Shown here: one piece after another, positions 8,694 through 17,413 of the stretch
Position numbering within the stretch: position 1 is the first letter of the stretch
Layout: each line of letters begins with the position of its first letter
Origin: Eubacteriaceae bacterium Marseille-Q4139
Lineage (GTDB): Bacteria > Bacillota > Clostridia > Lachnospirales > Lachnospiraceae
Direction of reading: 5' to 3'
NCBI GenBank assembly: GCA_018223415.1
Contig: JAGTTQ010000001.1
Span: 2,963,365 to 3,027,364 of the forward strand
Length of the DNA: 64,000 nucleotides
The notes under the pieces: generated by a model
The model's input: the letters and a program-made list of their open reading frames with translations, nothing else
The model's database searches: none
Told to the model about the DNA's origin: nothing
Position numbers and translations under genes: made by a program

Positions 8694-9251
8694 ATGAAAA
8701 CGATTTATATTGAAAACGGCATCATCATGTATTATGGCAGCCGTGCAGGTCAGGTTACAGGTGGATGTGCAACAGCAGACCCTATGTTTCAGGGACCGGA
8801 ACTGACGGATTTCCTGAATAAACAGCGGAATATCCAGGATGTCCGTTGGATGGACGGGATCTACGACCGACTAATGAACGCGCCGAAAGATGCAGACATC
8901 CATCAGACAGCGCTAAAAAATGTGCGGGTATGGCAGCTGAAACCGGAGGTCGATATCCATATGAAGTTTATTGGATACGAAGAAATGAACCGGGAGTTCG
9001 GGCCTCCGAATAGCGAGAACTACCAAGTAGTCTATGACGGCGCGGCACAGACCAATGACTTGGAGGCTCTTTATACGAAATTCAACACGGAGTTGCCGGA
9101 GAGTTTTACAGGGCATTCCCTGTCCATGAGTGATGTGCTGGAGCTTTATGATGAACAGGGAAGTACCTTCCACTATGTGGATCGTATTGGATTTAAGCAA
9201 ATCGACTTTAAGCCGGCGGGCCAAACATTTACCCATACCATGCAGCTTTAG
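8694..9251 (+). CDS. YodL-domain protein
   Basis: 185 residues. The C-terminal 120 residues match the YodL-like pattern: VRVWQLKPEVD, KFIGYEEM, ENYQVVYDG, then 'GHSLSMSDV' and 'YVDRIGFKQI'. This domain is common in Clostridia conjugative elements as a stand-alone protein or fused to relaxase-associated polypeptides; its biochemical role is not known. AAGGGGAG sits 9 bp before the ATG at 8694 and directly on the ATG at 8685, so 8694 is preferred. A hairpin terminator follows the stop. Confidence 0.75.
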   Translation: MKTIYIENGIIMYYGSRAGQVTGGCATADPMFQGPELTDFLNKQRNIQDVRWMDGIYDRLMNAPKDADIHQTALKNVRVWQLKPEVDIHMKFIGYEEMNREFGPPNSENYQVVYDGAAQTNDLEALYTKFNTELPESFTGHSLSMSDVLELYDEQGSTFHYVDRIGFKQIDFKPAGQTFTHTMQL

Positions 9252-9273
9252 CAGACAATCAACGTCTGCTTTT
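9251..9273 (+). terminator. Hairpin terminator after the YodL gene
   Basis: GCAGAC (9251-9256) pairs with GTCTGC (9264-9269), followed by TTTT. It closes the first operon before the SpoVG gene. Confidence 0.6.
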
Positions 9274-9333
9274 GCGATAGATGCAGAAAGGGAACCAGTC
9301 AAATGAAAAAGCAGAAGAAAAGGAGGAACCATT

Positions 9334-9681
9334 ATGCCCGATTTAGACATTCGCATCACATCCATGTATCCACCCGGAGCAACCGGTGGGATCAGAGCCT
9401 ACGCATCCGCAACCATCGACGGATGCTTTGGCGTCCGGGGAATCAAAGTTGTCGAGGGAGGTAAAGACGGCCTGTTCGTGGCCATGCCAAGCCGCAAGAC
9501 GCAGGATGGCTATAAGGATATCTGTTTTCCTGTGACGGCGGAATTCAGAAGCCAGTTATACAGTGCTGTTTTGGACACCTACCATCAGACCCTTGCCATG
9601 GCGCAGGCGGCACCAACACCCCAGGCAGCGCCCGCACAGCCGGAACCGGCGCAGGCCGGACCGCAGATGTCCGGGATGTAA
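9334..9681 (+). CDS. SpoVG-family RNA/DNA-binding protein
   Basis: 115 residues. The first 85 fit the SpoVG fold: 'DIRITSMYPPG', 'IRAYASATIDGCFGVRGIKV', 'LFVAMPSRKT'. A linker rich in Ala, Pro and Gln follows. SpoVG proteins are small nucleic-acid-binding regulators; ICE-borne copies are frequent in Clostridia. AAAGGAGG precedes the ATG. The next gene is the pseudopilin of the Tad cluster, so this protein may be a regulator of transfer or pilus genes. Confidence 0.85.
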   Translation: MPDLDIRITSMYPPGATGGIRAYASATIDGCFGVRGIKVVEGGKDGLFVAMPSRKTQDGYKDICFPVTAEFRSQLYSAVLDTYHQTLAMAQAAPTPQAAPAQPEPAQAGPQMSGM

Positions 9682-9716
9682 ACACACAAAAATGAAACAA
9701 TATGGAGGAATTGAAA

Positions 9717-9956
9717 ATGATGAAGATGAGAAATACGATGATGAAGATCCGCACTACGGTTACCGTTAAGGCTCTGCAGGCAAAACGGAAATTTATGGAA
9801 CCGTCCGGCGAGGGCTACGTGGATACCGCTGTAAAAATCCTGATCGCCGTTGTGCTGGGCGCCCTGCTTTTGGCTGGCCTTTATGCTCTGTTTAATGACA
9901 CGGTTCTTCCAACCTTGGTAGAGCGTGTGGAAGAAATGTTTGACTATGCCGGCTGA
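9717..9956 (+). CDS. Flp/pseudopilin-like small membrane protein (DUF6133-like)
   Basis: 79 residues. A basic N-terminus is followed by the segment SGEGYVD and one strongly hydrophobic helix (about residues 40-62). The short hydrophilic leader, Gly and conserved E/Y before a helix are what a type IV pilin substrate looks like, and a prepilin peptidase gene follows directly. GGAGG at 9704-9708 sets the start at the ATG at 9717, not at 9702. The motif GEGYVD recurs in the DUF4320 protein at 15657, suggesting both are processed by the same enzyme. The family name is from memory. Confidence 0.6.
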   Translation: MMKMRNTMMKIRTTVTVKALQAKRKFMEPSGEGYVDTAVKILIAVVLGALLLAGLYALFNDTVLPTLVERVEEMFDYAG

Positions 9957-10407
9957 TCCGGCATTTTTTTTGCAGCTCGTGCAGGGCATCCTGTTTCTGG
10001 CTCTGTTAACCGCCGTATCTCTATGGGATATCCGGTACCGGAAGATTCCGGATGTCCTGCAGGCAGGGATTGCAGCGTTGGTATTTTTGGATTTTTCACC
10101 AGAGCATCTGGCAGGGATCCTGTGTATGGTTCCCTATCTGCTGGTAGCCCTTTGCGGTAAACAGGATGATGGGATTGGCGGCGGGGATGTGAAACTGGCG
10201 GGAAGTACCGGGCTGGTACTGGGGCTTCCCGCATCCCTTACAGCCTCCATGATTGGGCTTGCAGGGTTTATTGTGTATGGGACAGGAATCCTTGCTTTTA
10301 GGCGGCTTCATGGGAAAACGGAAAATTCCCCGTTTCCCGTAGGGCCGTTTCTGGCAGTTGGATGTGCCTGTGCTTATTTTATGAAAATGGGAGGAATGGT
10401 TCGATGA
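9946..10407 (+). CDS. Prepilin peptidase, A24 family (TadV/CpaA-like)
   Basis: 153-residue integral membrane aspartic protease. The two catalytic Asp regions are visible: WDIRYRKIPD near residue 25 and GGGDVKLAG near residue 75. Four to five hydrophobic segments span the chain. CpaA/TadV enzymes cleave prepilin leaders at the cytoplasmic side of the membrane. The start overlaps the pseudopilin 3' end; the ATG at 9946 is chosen, but its ribosome site is weak. It serves the Tad cluster that follows. Confidence 0.85.
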   Translation: MPADPAFFLQLVQGILFLALLTAVSLWDIRYRKIPDVLQAGIAALVFLDFSPEHLAGILCMVPYLLVALCGKQDDGIGGGDVKLAGSTGLVLGLPASLTASMIGLAGFIVYGTGILAFRRLHGKTENSPFPVGPFLAVGCACAYFMKMGGMVR

Positions 10408-10499
10408 AGAAAAAGATCATGCTTGCGGTCTGCACGGTGGTACCGGTTGCTGTTCTTGTGACGGTCCTGCACCGCCGGAAAAGATGGATATCCAGATAA
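10404..10499 (+). CDS. Single-helix membrane peptide, 31 residues
   Basis: ATG at 10404 overlaps the prepilin peptidase stop (ATGA). The 31-residue product is MKKKIML.. with one hydrophobic helix and a basic C-terminus (HRRKRW). The preceding GGAGGAATGG gives a ribosome site. It could be a small component of the pilus assembly; nothing more can be said. Confidence 0.4.
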   Translation: MKKKIMLAVCTVVPVAVLVTVLHRRKRWISR

Positions 10500-10557
10500 A
10501 CGGACCAGGCGGGCGAAAATCAGAGGCCCGCCGCACTTTTTATAGGAGGATTGCGTT

Positions 10558-11409
10558 ATGAACTTTTTGAAGAATAGGGTAGTGATCGGCGTGGCCTGCA
10601 TTGTGCTTTCCCTGATCATCTGCTTTGCGGTTACGCCGCTGTTTAACCAGACCATCAGTGAAAAAACGGAGATTGTCCGGGTGGTAAAAGAAATCCGGCT
10701 CGGAGAGGAAATCACGCCGGACATGGTAAAGTCTGTGGAAGTGGGTGCCTATAACCTGCCGGAAGATGTGGTAAAGAATACAGACACTGCCATTGGAAAG
10801 TTTGCCTCAGCAGATCTGGCGCCAGGGGACTATATCATCGCATCGAAGATTGCAGAAGAACCGGCGGCAGAAAACGCCTATCTTTATAACCTGAATGGGG
10901 AGAAGCAGGCGATTTCCGTATCGCTCAAATCCTTTGCAAACGGGCTTTCCGGAAAACTTCAGAGCGGCGATATTGTCTCTGTGATTGCGCCGGATTTCAA
11001 AAAGCAGGGAGTCACCGTCATTCCGCCGGAACTGCAGTATGTGGAAGTTATCGCGGTTACCGCAAACAGCGGAGCAGATGCCAATACCGGGGAACGGAGT
11101 GAGGACGGAGAGAATCGGGAGCTTCCGGATACGGTCACGCTGTTAGTTACCCCGGAGCAGTCCATGATTCTTGCGGAGCTGGAAGCGGATGGCGATATTC
11201 ATCTTTCTCTGGTGTTCCGCGGCGAGCAGAAACAGGCTGCAGAATTCATTGCGGCACAGGAAACGGTTTTGTCAGAGCTTTATGCACCGGAGGATGAAAC
11301 GGCAGAAGGCACAGAAGATTCTGAGAGAACTGGAGGCACTTTCGAGGGAACAGGGGGAGTGGAAGATTCTGTTTCGGAAGGTGCATCCACAGAAAGTGGG
11401 GTGGAATAA
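10558..11409 (+). CDS. cpaB: Flp pilus assembly protein CpaB/RcpC (SAF domain)
   Basis: 283 residues. An N-terminal membrane anchor (residues 8-28) is followed by a SAF-like domain with 'VRVVKEIRLGEEITPDMV' and the later 'LSGKLQSGDIVSVI', both characteristic of CpaB/RcpC. The C-terminus is acidic and low-complexity. In Tad systems CpaB works on the outer face of the membrane in pilus assembly. The ribosome site is TAGGAGGA before the ATG. It is the first of five consecutive core Tad genes. Confidence 0.85.
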   Translation: MNFLKNRVVIGVACIVLSLIICFAVTPLFNQTISEKTEIVRVVKEIRLGEEITPDMVKSVEVGAYNLPEDVVKNTDTAIGKFASADLAPGDYIIASKIAEEPAAENAYLYNLNGEKQAISVSLKSFANGLSGKLQSGDIVSVIAPDFKKQGVTVIPPELQYVEVIAVTANSGADANTGERSEDGENRELPDTVTLLVTPEQSMILAELEADGDIHLSLVFRGEQKQAAEFIAAQETVLSELYAPEDETAEGTEDSERTGGTFEGTGGVEDSVSEGASTESGVE

Positions 11410-11412
11410 GCA

Positions 11413-12225
11413 TTGAACTTCTTAAAAAGAAGCATATTTACCCGCGGCTCAGGCGAGGAAGAATCCGACTGGGGACAGGAGACGGAGAACCAGATGTTAG
11501 CCATTTGGGGAAGTCCCGGTTCCGGTAAGACCACGGTGGCCGTTAAGCTGGCAGAACACCTTGCGAGGCAGAAACGGGATGTGGCGCTTCTGCTGTGTGA
11601 TATGAACACGCCGATGCTTCCCTGCATCTGCCCGCCGGCGGATCTGGAGGAAGAACATTCCCTGGGAAGTGTTCTGGCGGCGGCTCATGTTACGGAATCC
11701 CTGGTACGGCATAACTGCATGACCCATAAGCGGTTCCGCCACCTGACAATCCTTGGGATGCGAAAGGGAGAGAACGAGTACACCTATCCGCCTTATGAGC
11801 GTACCCAGGCGGAAGAACTGCTTTCCTGCCTGCGGGGGATTGCCCCTTATATCGTGATTGACTGCGGCAGTTATATCGCAAACGATATCCTGTCGGCCAT
11901 CGCACTTATGGAATCCGATGCAGTATTGCGGCTGGTCAATTGTGACTTAAAGTCCATCAGCTATCTGTCCAGCCAGCTGCCCCTTTTGCGGGAGAATAAA
12001 TGGGATGCGGAAAAGCAGTATAAGATTGCCAGCAATGTCCGCCCGAATGAGGCCAGCGGCCATATTGAACAGGTGCTGGGAAGTGTGGCGTTTCAAATCC
12101 CCCATTCAGAAGAAGTGTTTTCCCAGGTACTGGAGGGGAATCTCCTAAAGGAACTGGGCTTAAAAGAAAGCCGGGGATTCCGGAAATCCATCGAATCCAT
12201 CACAAAGGAGGTGTTCGGATGTTAG
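11413..12225 (+). CDS. CpaE/TadZ-type ParA-like ATPase
   Basis: 270 residues from a TTG start at 11413. The P-loop GSPGSGKTT lies at residues 33-41 and the rest follows a MinD/ParA fold: 'LLLCDMNTPMLPCI', then 'YIVIDCGSYI'. There is no receiver domain. CpaE/TadZ ATPases localise and organise the Tad machine at the membrane. It follows cpaB by 3 bp and overlaps cpaF by 7 bp, consistent with an operon. Confidence 0.85.
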   Translation: MNFLKRSIFTRGSGEEESDWGQETENQMLAIWGSPGSGKTTVAVKLAEHLARQKRDVALLLCDMNTPMLPCICPPADLEEEHSLGSVLAAAHVTESLVRHNCMTHKRFRHLTILGMRKGENEYTYPPYERTQAEELLSCLRGIAPYIVIDCGSYIANDILSAIALMESDAVLRLVNCDLKSISYLSSQLPLLRENKWDAEKQYKIASNVRPNEASGHIEQVLGSVAFQIPHSEEVFSQVLEGNLLKELGLKESRGFRKSIESITKEVFGC

Positions 12226-13841
12226 GAGAAAGACGGAGCAGATCCGCATTCTATGCGGGTTCTGGCGGAGATGTTCGGGAAGAAATGCTTTCGGAGGAAC
12301 AGGCATCCGGACAGGCTCCGGAACCGTCGGAATCTTTGTATGACCTCGATGAAGATACCGATGGAAGTCCAGAAGATAGGACGAAAAGGCCGGAGCCATC
12401 AGAGCCGGAGACGCTGCAGGAGGTATCCGGAGAAGATGATGAATACCATCCTCCCAGGCGGCCGGACCGTCCGTTGCGTACCCATGACCTGTTCTTTTCT
12501 TCCGGGGAAGAAAGCCGTGAGTTTTCCGATGTGCTTCGTGAGGTGCAAGGCTATCTCTCCAAGGAGTACAGCAGCCTTGTGACGGCGGAGGGAAGCGGGG
12601 ATGCCAAATCCCAGATCCGCCGTTTTGCCGGGAAATATATTCAGGATCACCGCATTGTCGTCAATGGAATGACCATGGATGAACTGATCGATGCGATTTA
12701 TTCCGAAATGGCAGAGTTTGGTTTCCTGACCAAATATATCTACGGAGAAGGGATTGAAGAAATCGATGTGAATGCCTGGGATGATGTCGAGGTGCAGTTT
12801 TCCGGCGGCGTGACAAAAAAACTGGACGAACACTTTGACAGCCCGGAGCATGCCATCAACGTAGTCCGGCGTATGCTGCATGTATCCGGTATGGTGTTGG
12901 ATGATGCCAGTCCCAGTGTCTTGGGGCATCTCAGTAAAAATATCCGGATTGCTGTGTTAAAAACGCCCATCGTGGATGAGGACGTAGGAGTCGCGGCCTC
13001 CATCCGAATCGTCAATCCCCAGAGCATGAAGAAAGAGGATTTCATCCGGGGAGGCACGGCGACGGATGAGATGCTGGATTTCCTTTCCAAATGCATCCGC
13101 TACGGAATTTCTGTGTGCGTGGCAGGCGCGACCAGCTCCGGAAAAACTACCCTGCTTGGCTGGCTTTTGACTACCATTCCGGACAGCAAACGGATTTACA
13201 GTATTGAGAATGGTTCCAGAGAGCTGGCGTTGGTGCGCAGGAAAGACGGCAAGGTTGTCAATTCCGTGATCCATACCCTGACCCGTGACAGCGAGAATGA
13301 ACGCCAGCGGGTAGACCAGATTGCCCTGCTTGATATGGCGCTCCGATTTAACCCGGACATTATCGTGGTTGGAGAGATGCGGGGACCGGAGGCAAATGCG
13401 GCGCAGGAGGCAGCCCGTACCGGCGTAGCCGTGGTAACCACCATCCACTCCATGAGCTGTGATGCCACTTACCGGAGAATGGTGTCCCTGTGCAAACGGG
13501 CAGTGGATATGAGCGATGAGACCCTGATGGGATTTGTGACCGAAGCATACCCGATTGTGGCATTCTGCAAGCAGCTGGAAAACAAGGAACGACGTCTGAT
13601 GGAAATCATGGAGTGCGAGATAAAACCGGATGGCGGGAGGGTGTTCCGGCCACTGTTCCAGTACCAGATTACGGAGAACCGGGTGGAGAATGGAAGATTC
13701 CTTATTACCGGAAGCCATAAGCAGGTCAATGGGATTTCCGAAAGCCTTGCCCGCAGGTTCATGGAAAACGGGATGCCCCAGGAGATGCTCACAAGGCTAT
13801 TGGGAAATTCAGAAGAAAGGAAGGAGGCGAAAGCCGTATGA
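12219..13841 (+). CDS. cpaF: CpaF/TadA secretion ATPase
   Basis: 540-residue type II/IV secretion system ATPase. The first 90 residues are acidic and probably disordered. Walker A GATSSGKT lies at residues 303-310, Walker B is IIVVGEMRGPEA, and a His box ATIHS-like segment 'VTTIHSM' follows. This hexameric ATPase powers assembly and retraction of Tad pili. Its gene order between cpaE and tadB is the standard Tad order, which separates it from VirB11 of type IV secretion. Confidence 0.92.
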   Translation: MLGERRSRSAFYAGSGGDVREEMLSEEQASGQAPEPSESLYDLDEDTDGSPEDRTKRPEPSEPETLQEVSGEDDEYHPPRRPDRPLRTHDLFFSSGEESREFSDVLREVQGYLSKEYSSLVTAEGSGDAKSQIRRFAGKYIQDHRIVVNGMTMDELIDAIYSEMAEFGFLTKYIYGEGIEEIDVNAWDDVEVQFSGGVTKKLDEHFDSPEHAINVVRRMLHVSGMVLDDASPSVLGHLSKNIRIAVLKTPIVDEDVGVAASIRIVNPQSMKKEDFIRGGTATDEMLDFLSKCIRYGISVCVAGATSSGKTTLLGWLLTTIPDSKRIYSIENGSRELALVRRKDGKVVNSVIHTLTRDSENERQRVDQIALLDMALRFNPDIIVVGEMRGPEANAAQEAARTGVAVVTTIHSMSCDATYRRMVSLCKRAVDMSDETLMGFVTEAYPIVAFCKQLENKERRLMEIMECEIKPDGGRVFRPLFQYQITENRVENGRFLITGSHKQVNGISESLARRFMENGMPQEMLTRLLGNSEERKEAKAV

Positions 13842-14767
13842 CAGCGATCCAGCTCTTAGCCTGTGCGGGAATGATCGTAGGGGCGTTCTTGCTATTGGGG
13901 ATGAAACCGGTAGAATTTACGGACGGCCTGTTTGCGTTCCTGATGCGCCCGAAAAAAAGCATCCGTGAGGATATCAAGGAATCGTCAGGAAGGAAAAAGG
14001 CAGGTGTTTTGCGCCGGGAGATTTTAGAGGCACAGGAGGTCCTTAAAATGACCGGGAGAGGAAACCGCTTCTCGGTCATCTGCGCCATATCGCTGGCGCT
14101 GTTCTGCGCGGGAGGTTCCATCGCAATCTTACTGGGAAACTTCTTTCTGGCCCCGGTCATGGCAGTGGGTTTTTTGTTCCTGCCTTTCTGGTATGTGAAG
14201 CTGACGGCCAGCCACTATAAACGGGATGTATCGGCAGAACTGGAAACGGCGCTTTCCGTGATCACCACTGCCTATCTGCGGACAGAGGACATCGTAACGG
14301 CAGTGGAGGAAAATATCGTCTATTTAAATCCGCCGGTATCAAAGGTGTTCCAGAGCTTTCTTCTGCAGATTAAGCTGGTTAATCCCGATGTGGAGGCGGG
14401 CTTACGCGCCATGCGGGGGCAGATCGACAATGAGGTGTTCCAGGAGTGGTGTGATGCGTTGAGTGACTGCCAGCATGACCGGAGCTTAAAGACGACCCTG
14501 ACCCCAATCGTAGCGAAACTCTCCGATATGCGGAATGTCAATGCCGAACTGGAATACCTGATTGCGGAGCCGAGAAAGGAGTTCCTGATCATGGTAATCT
14601 TTGTGATCGGCAATATCCCGCTCATGTATCTATTAAACAAGGACTGGTACAATGTGCTGATGCACACGCCTCTGGGACAGATCATCCTGTCCGTGACCGC
14701 TGCAGTGATCTTTGTATCAGCAGGGTTTGTGGTAAAGCTGACCCGTCCCATTGAGTACAGGAGGTGA
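13838..14767 (+). CDS. tadB: TadB-like inner membrane platform protein
   Basis: 309 residues of the T2SSF type. An N-terminal helix, a pair of central hydrophobic helices (about residues 75-115), a cytoplasmic helical bundle (residues 125-245) and two C-terminal helices match TadB. It overlaps cpaF by 4 bp (ATGA). TadB and TadC form the membrane platform on which CpaF acts. Confidence 0.88.
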   Translation: MTAIQLLACAGMIVGAFLLLGMKPVEFTDGLFAFLMRPKKSIREDIKESSGRKKAGVLRREILEAQEVLKMTGRGNRFSVICAISLALFCAGGSIAILLGNFFLAPVMAVGFLFLPFWYVKLTASHYKRDVSAELETALSVITTAYLRTEDIVTAVEENIVYLNPPVSKVFQSFLLQIKLVNPDVEAGLRAMRGQIDNEVFQEWCDALSDCQHDRSLKTTLTPIVAKLSDMRNVNAELEYLIAEPRKEFLIMVIFVIGNIPLMYLLNKDWYNVLMHTPLGQIILSVTAAVIFVSAGFVVKLTRPIEYRR

Positions 14768-14772
14768 GCCGG

Positions 14773-15645
14773 ATGATGGGATTACTGTTTTTCTTTGGAA
14801 CCTTTCTTGCCCTGGGAATGTTCTTTCTGTCAGCCGCAGTCTTGCGCCTGCCGACCATCGGAGCAGCCAGTGCCATGTTGGGGACCGTCCGGCAGGAGCG
14901 GAAAACGGCTAAGACTTTGGAAACCAGTCTGATGACGGTGGCGGTATGGCTGGCAAAGTATATCCGGATTGATGAATATAAGCGGGGCCGGATGGCAAAT
15001 GTGCTAAAGGCCAGTGGAATGAATGTGACACCGGAGGTTTACCTCGCGTATGCGTTAACGAAAGCCGGAGCTGTCCTTTTGGGGATTATCCCGTGTGTGT
15101 TTCTGCTGCCTCTTTTGTCGCCAATCGTAGCCATCTTAGCGGTACTCCTTTATTTTAAGGAGACGCAGAAAGCAGACGAAAAGATGAAAGCAAAGCGGGA
15201 GGAAATAGAGGGAGAGCTGCCAAGGATGGTGGCCACCATTGAGCAGGAACTGAAAGCCAGCCGCAACGTGATCGGGATGTTGGAACGGTTCAAGATGAAC
15301 GCAGGGCCGGCCCTGACCGGGGAGCTGGATATCCTGCTGGCGGACATGCGCTCCTCAAACTATGAGGCGGCTTTGACACGATTTGAAGCACGGCTCAATT
15401 CTCCCATGTTGTCCGATGTGGTACGGGGACTGATTGGAGTGCTGCGCGGCGATGACAGCGCCGTCTATTTTCAGATGCTGGCTCACGATTTCAAGCAGAT
15501 TGAACTGCAGCGGTTAAAGGCCCAGGCCCAGAAAATCCCGCCGAAGATCCGCGTATTCTCCTTTGCCATGCTGATGTGCTTCCTGCTGACCTATCTTGCA
15601 ATCATCTGCTATGTGGCCATCCAGAGCCTTGGCGGGATGTTTTAA
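14773..15645 (+). CDS. tadC: TadC-like inner membrane platform protein
   Basis: 290 residues, second T2SSF-type protein: N-terminal hydrophobic helix, a central helix pair (about residues 90-130), a cytoplasmic bundle containing 'EIEGELPRMVATIEQELK', and a C-terminal helix. AGGAGG at 14759-14764 is 8 bp before the ATG at 14773, so this start is preferred over the GTG at 14764. It follows tadB without a gap. Confidence 0.88.
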   Translation: MMGLLFFFGTFLALGMFFLSAAVLRLPTIGAASAMLGTVRQERKTAKTLETSLMTVAVWLAKYIRIDEYKRGRMANVLKASGMNVTPEVYLAYALTKAGAVLLGIIPCVFLLPLLSPIVAILAVLLYFKETQKADEKMKAKREEIEGELPRMVATIEQELKASRNVIGMLERFKMNAGPALTGELDILLADMRSSNYEAALTRFEARLNSPMLSDVVRGLIGVLRGDDSAVYFQMLAHDFKQIELQRLKAQAQKIPPKIRVFSFAMLMCFLLTYLAIICYVAIQSLGGMF

Positions 15646-15656
15646 GGAGGGGGATC

Positions 15657-16064
15657 GTGAAAAAGAAACTTTGCACGTTATGGAGAGAAAAACGTGGGGA
15701 AGGTTATGTGGATGTCATCGTTCTGGTGTTGTGCGCGGTCATCGTCCTGGCTCTGGCTATGCGGGTGCTGCCGGTGTTTATCCAGAAACAGCAGTTAGAT
15801 ACCTTTGCCACGGAATTAGTCCGGGAAGCGGAAATTTCCGGACGGGTTGGTTCGGAAACCAGCCGCCGCGCGGCGGTTCTATCTGAGCAGACGGGCCTAA
15901 GTCCCCGTATTGAATGGTCTGACAGCGGACGGATCCAGCTGAATCATGAAGTGAGCGTAACCTTGACGATGGAAACCAATATCGGCCTGTTTGGGGATTT
16001 TGCATCTTTCCCCATTACCCTGCGCTCCCAGGCGGCCGGAAAGTCGGAAGTATACTGGAAGTGA
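15657..16064 (+). CDS. DUF4320 TadE-like pseudopilin
   Basis: 135 residues from a GTG start after AAGGAGGGGG. The leader WREKRGEGYVD precedes a long hydrophobic helix (about residues 18-38), then a soluble domain with 'FATELVREAEISGRVG'. This is the DUF4320 pattern known from Clostridia mobile elements. The shared GEGYVD leader with the small protein at 9717 suggests processing by the A24 prepilin peptidase encoded nearby. Likely a minor pilin or pseudopilin. Confidence 0.75.
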   Translation: MKKKLCTLWREKRGEGYVDVIVLVLCAVIVLALAMRVLPVFIQKQQLDTFATELVREAEISGRVGSETSRRAAVLSEQTGLSPRIEWSDSGRIQLNHEVSVTLTMETNIGLFGDFASFPITLRSQAAGKSEVYWK

Positions 16065-16074
16065 GGTGGCGTAA

Positions 16075-16635
16075 TTGGGGAAACGAATCGGGCAGATTTT
16101 AAAAAGTGACCGTGCCGCATCCTTTCCCATGACCATAGGGATTGTATTGGCGTTGATCATCCTATTGTGCGGCATCAGTGAATATTTCCGCCTGCAGGTC
16201 ATTGCGGTAGGAGTCAGGGATGCGGTGGAGGACGCAATCATCTCGACAGTAAATGATAATTATGCTGGTGTTTACCATGGTGTGCGGGAAGGATATTCCG
16301 GAAGCTATCTGCCTTTCGGAGATGGGGACTGGGAAGAAACCCTGGATGAAGGCAACATTTATCGCTATCTGGATGAGACTCTCGGTACAACTCTGCGCGG
16401 CGGGCGTCATGTGAAGTATGGGAACGATGCGGGGACTGCTATGGAGTTTACGATTGACCGTCTGGAGGTAACGCTCCGCAACGCACCGCTTGCTCCGTCG
16501 GACCCGGAACATGCACAGCGGTTTGAGGCGGATGCTCTGATCCGTCTGGAAGTGCCGGTGCGTTTTGGCGGCAGGATACTTCCGTCCATGTTCATCACGA
16601 TGAAAGTACAGGCGGGATATATCGAAGTATTTTAA
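16075..16635 (+). CDS. TadE/TadF-like minor pilin candidate
   Basis: 186 residues from a TTG start at 16075 after GAGGTGG. A short basic N-terminus and 'DRAASFPM' precede a hydrophobic helix (about residues 18-42), then a soluble domain rich in beta-strands. The layout matches TadE/TadF-type pseudopilins. The distance of 10 bp to the DUF4320 gene supports a joint role. Confidence 0.6.
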   Translation: MGKRIGQILKSDRAASFPMTIGIVLALIILLCGISEYFRLQVIAVGVRDAVEDAIISTVNDNYAGVYHGVREGYSGSYLPFGDGDWEETLDEGNIYRYLDETLGTTLRGGRHVKYGNDAGTAMEFTIDRLEVTLRNAPLAPSDPEHAQRFEADALIRLEVPVRFGGRILPSMFITMKVQAGYIEVF

Positions 16636-16736
16636 AATTTCGGGAAGAAACAGGGAAAAAGATAGACTTGTGAGAAAAGATGTAGTATGTTGTGACATAA
16701 CAAAGAAGGCCGTTATGTTCAAAGGAGGTCGATGAG

Positions 16737-17333
16737 ATGAAACTGACAGAAAAGACAAAAAGATACCTTGCAATCGGAGGTGGAGCCGTGATCTGCATTG
16801 GACTGATCGCAGCCATCAGCCTGCAGTTTGGAAACGCGCCTGCCGGGGAAGATGCGCCTCCGGAGGAAAGCTCTGCTGTAACAGAAATCGTTGTGAATCC
16901 TTCCGATGTTCAGAAAGAGGAACCTGGTGAGGATGAGAAACTGGTCATAAAAACAGAAACCAGTACAGCCGTAAAAAAAGAGGAGGGCACTCAGCCGGTG
17001 GACAGCCGTCCGGCCCAGACGGATCAGACGGAACAGAGCATCCAGCCGGATGTGACGAAACCGGAGGTACCCAGCGAGGAAATCTTAACGGACCCGACTC
17101 AGAAACCGGATGGAACCAAGGTGGAAACACCGCCCGTACCGGTAGAGCATGAAGAAGTCATAACTCCTCCTGAGACAACTCCTGCAGTTGGAGAACCGCA
17201 GGCAGGCGATACCCAGAACGGACAGATCTATGTTCCGGGATTCGGATGGGTAGAGAACCAGGGCGGAGGCGGATCCGGCACAACAGCAGATGATATGTAT
17301 GAGAACGGCAATAAGATCGGGGTCATGGATTGA
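16737..17333 (+). CDS. Membrane-anchored Pro/Glu-rich protein (DUF6550-like)
   Basis: 198 residues. An N-terminal transmembrane helix (about residues 12-30) is followed by a long low-complexity stretch rich in Pro, Glu, Thr and Val (residues 35-160). It ends with a short conserved motif 'IYVPGFGWVENQGGG'. It probably spans or lines the cell wall. AAAGGAGG lies before the ATG. The DUF6550 name is recalled, not verified. It is placed between the pseudopilins and the large secreted protein. Confidence 0.6.
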   Translation: MKLTEKTKRYLAIGGGAVICIGLIAAISLQFGNAPAGEDAPPEESSAVTEIVVNPSDVQKEEPGEDEKLVIKTETSTAVKKEEGTQPVDSRPAQTDQTEQSIQPDVTKPEVPSEEILTDPTQKPDGTKVETPPVPVEHEEVITPPETTPAVGEPQAGDTQNGQIYVPGFGWVENQGGGGSGTTADDMYENGNKIGVMD

Positions 17334-17370
17334 TCTTTAGAAAGGGCCGTATAACAGACGTAATGAAAGA

Positions 17371-17396
17371 ACACTGCCAGCAGGCGGTGTTTTTTT
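17371..17396 (+). terminator. Hairpin terminator ahead of the secreted protein gene
   Basis: ACACTGCC/GGCGGTGT (17371-17378, 17383-17390) with an AGCA loop is followed by T residues to 17396. It lies between the membrane-anchored protein and the large secreted protein and may cause partial termination. Confidence 0.6.
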
Positions 17397-17413
17397 CATG
17401 GAAAGGAGCCTTC

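Noticed and set aside
12957..13718. 253-codon open frame on the minus strand inside cpaF
   Set aside because: It is the mirror of a well-conserved ATPase and has no ribosome site or recognisable protein character.
12219..13841. CpaF as a VirB11 conjugation ATPase
   Set aside because: Its neighbours CpaB, CpaE, TadB and TadC fit the Tad order. A dual role is still possible.
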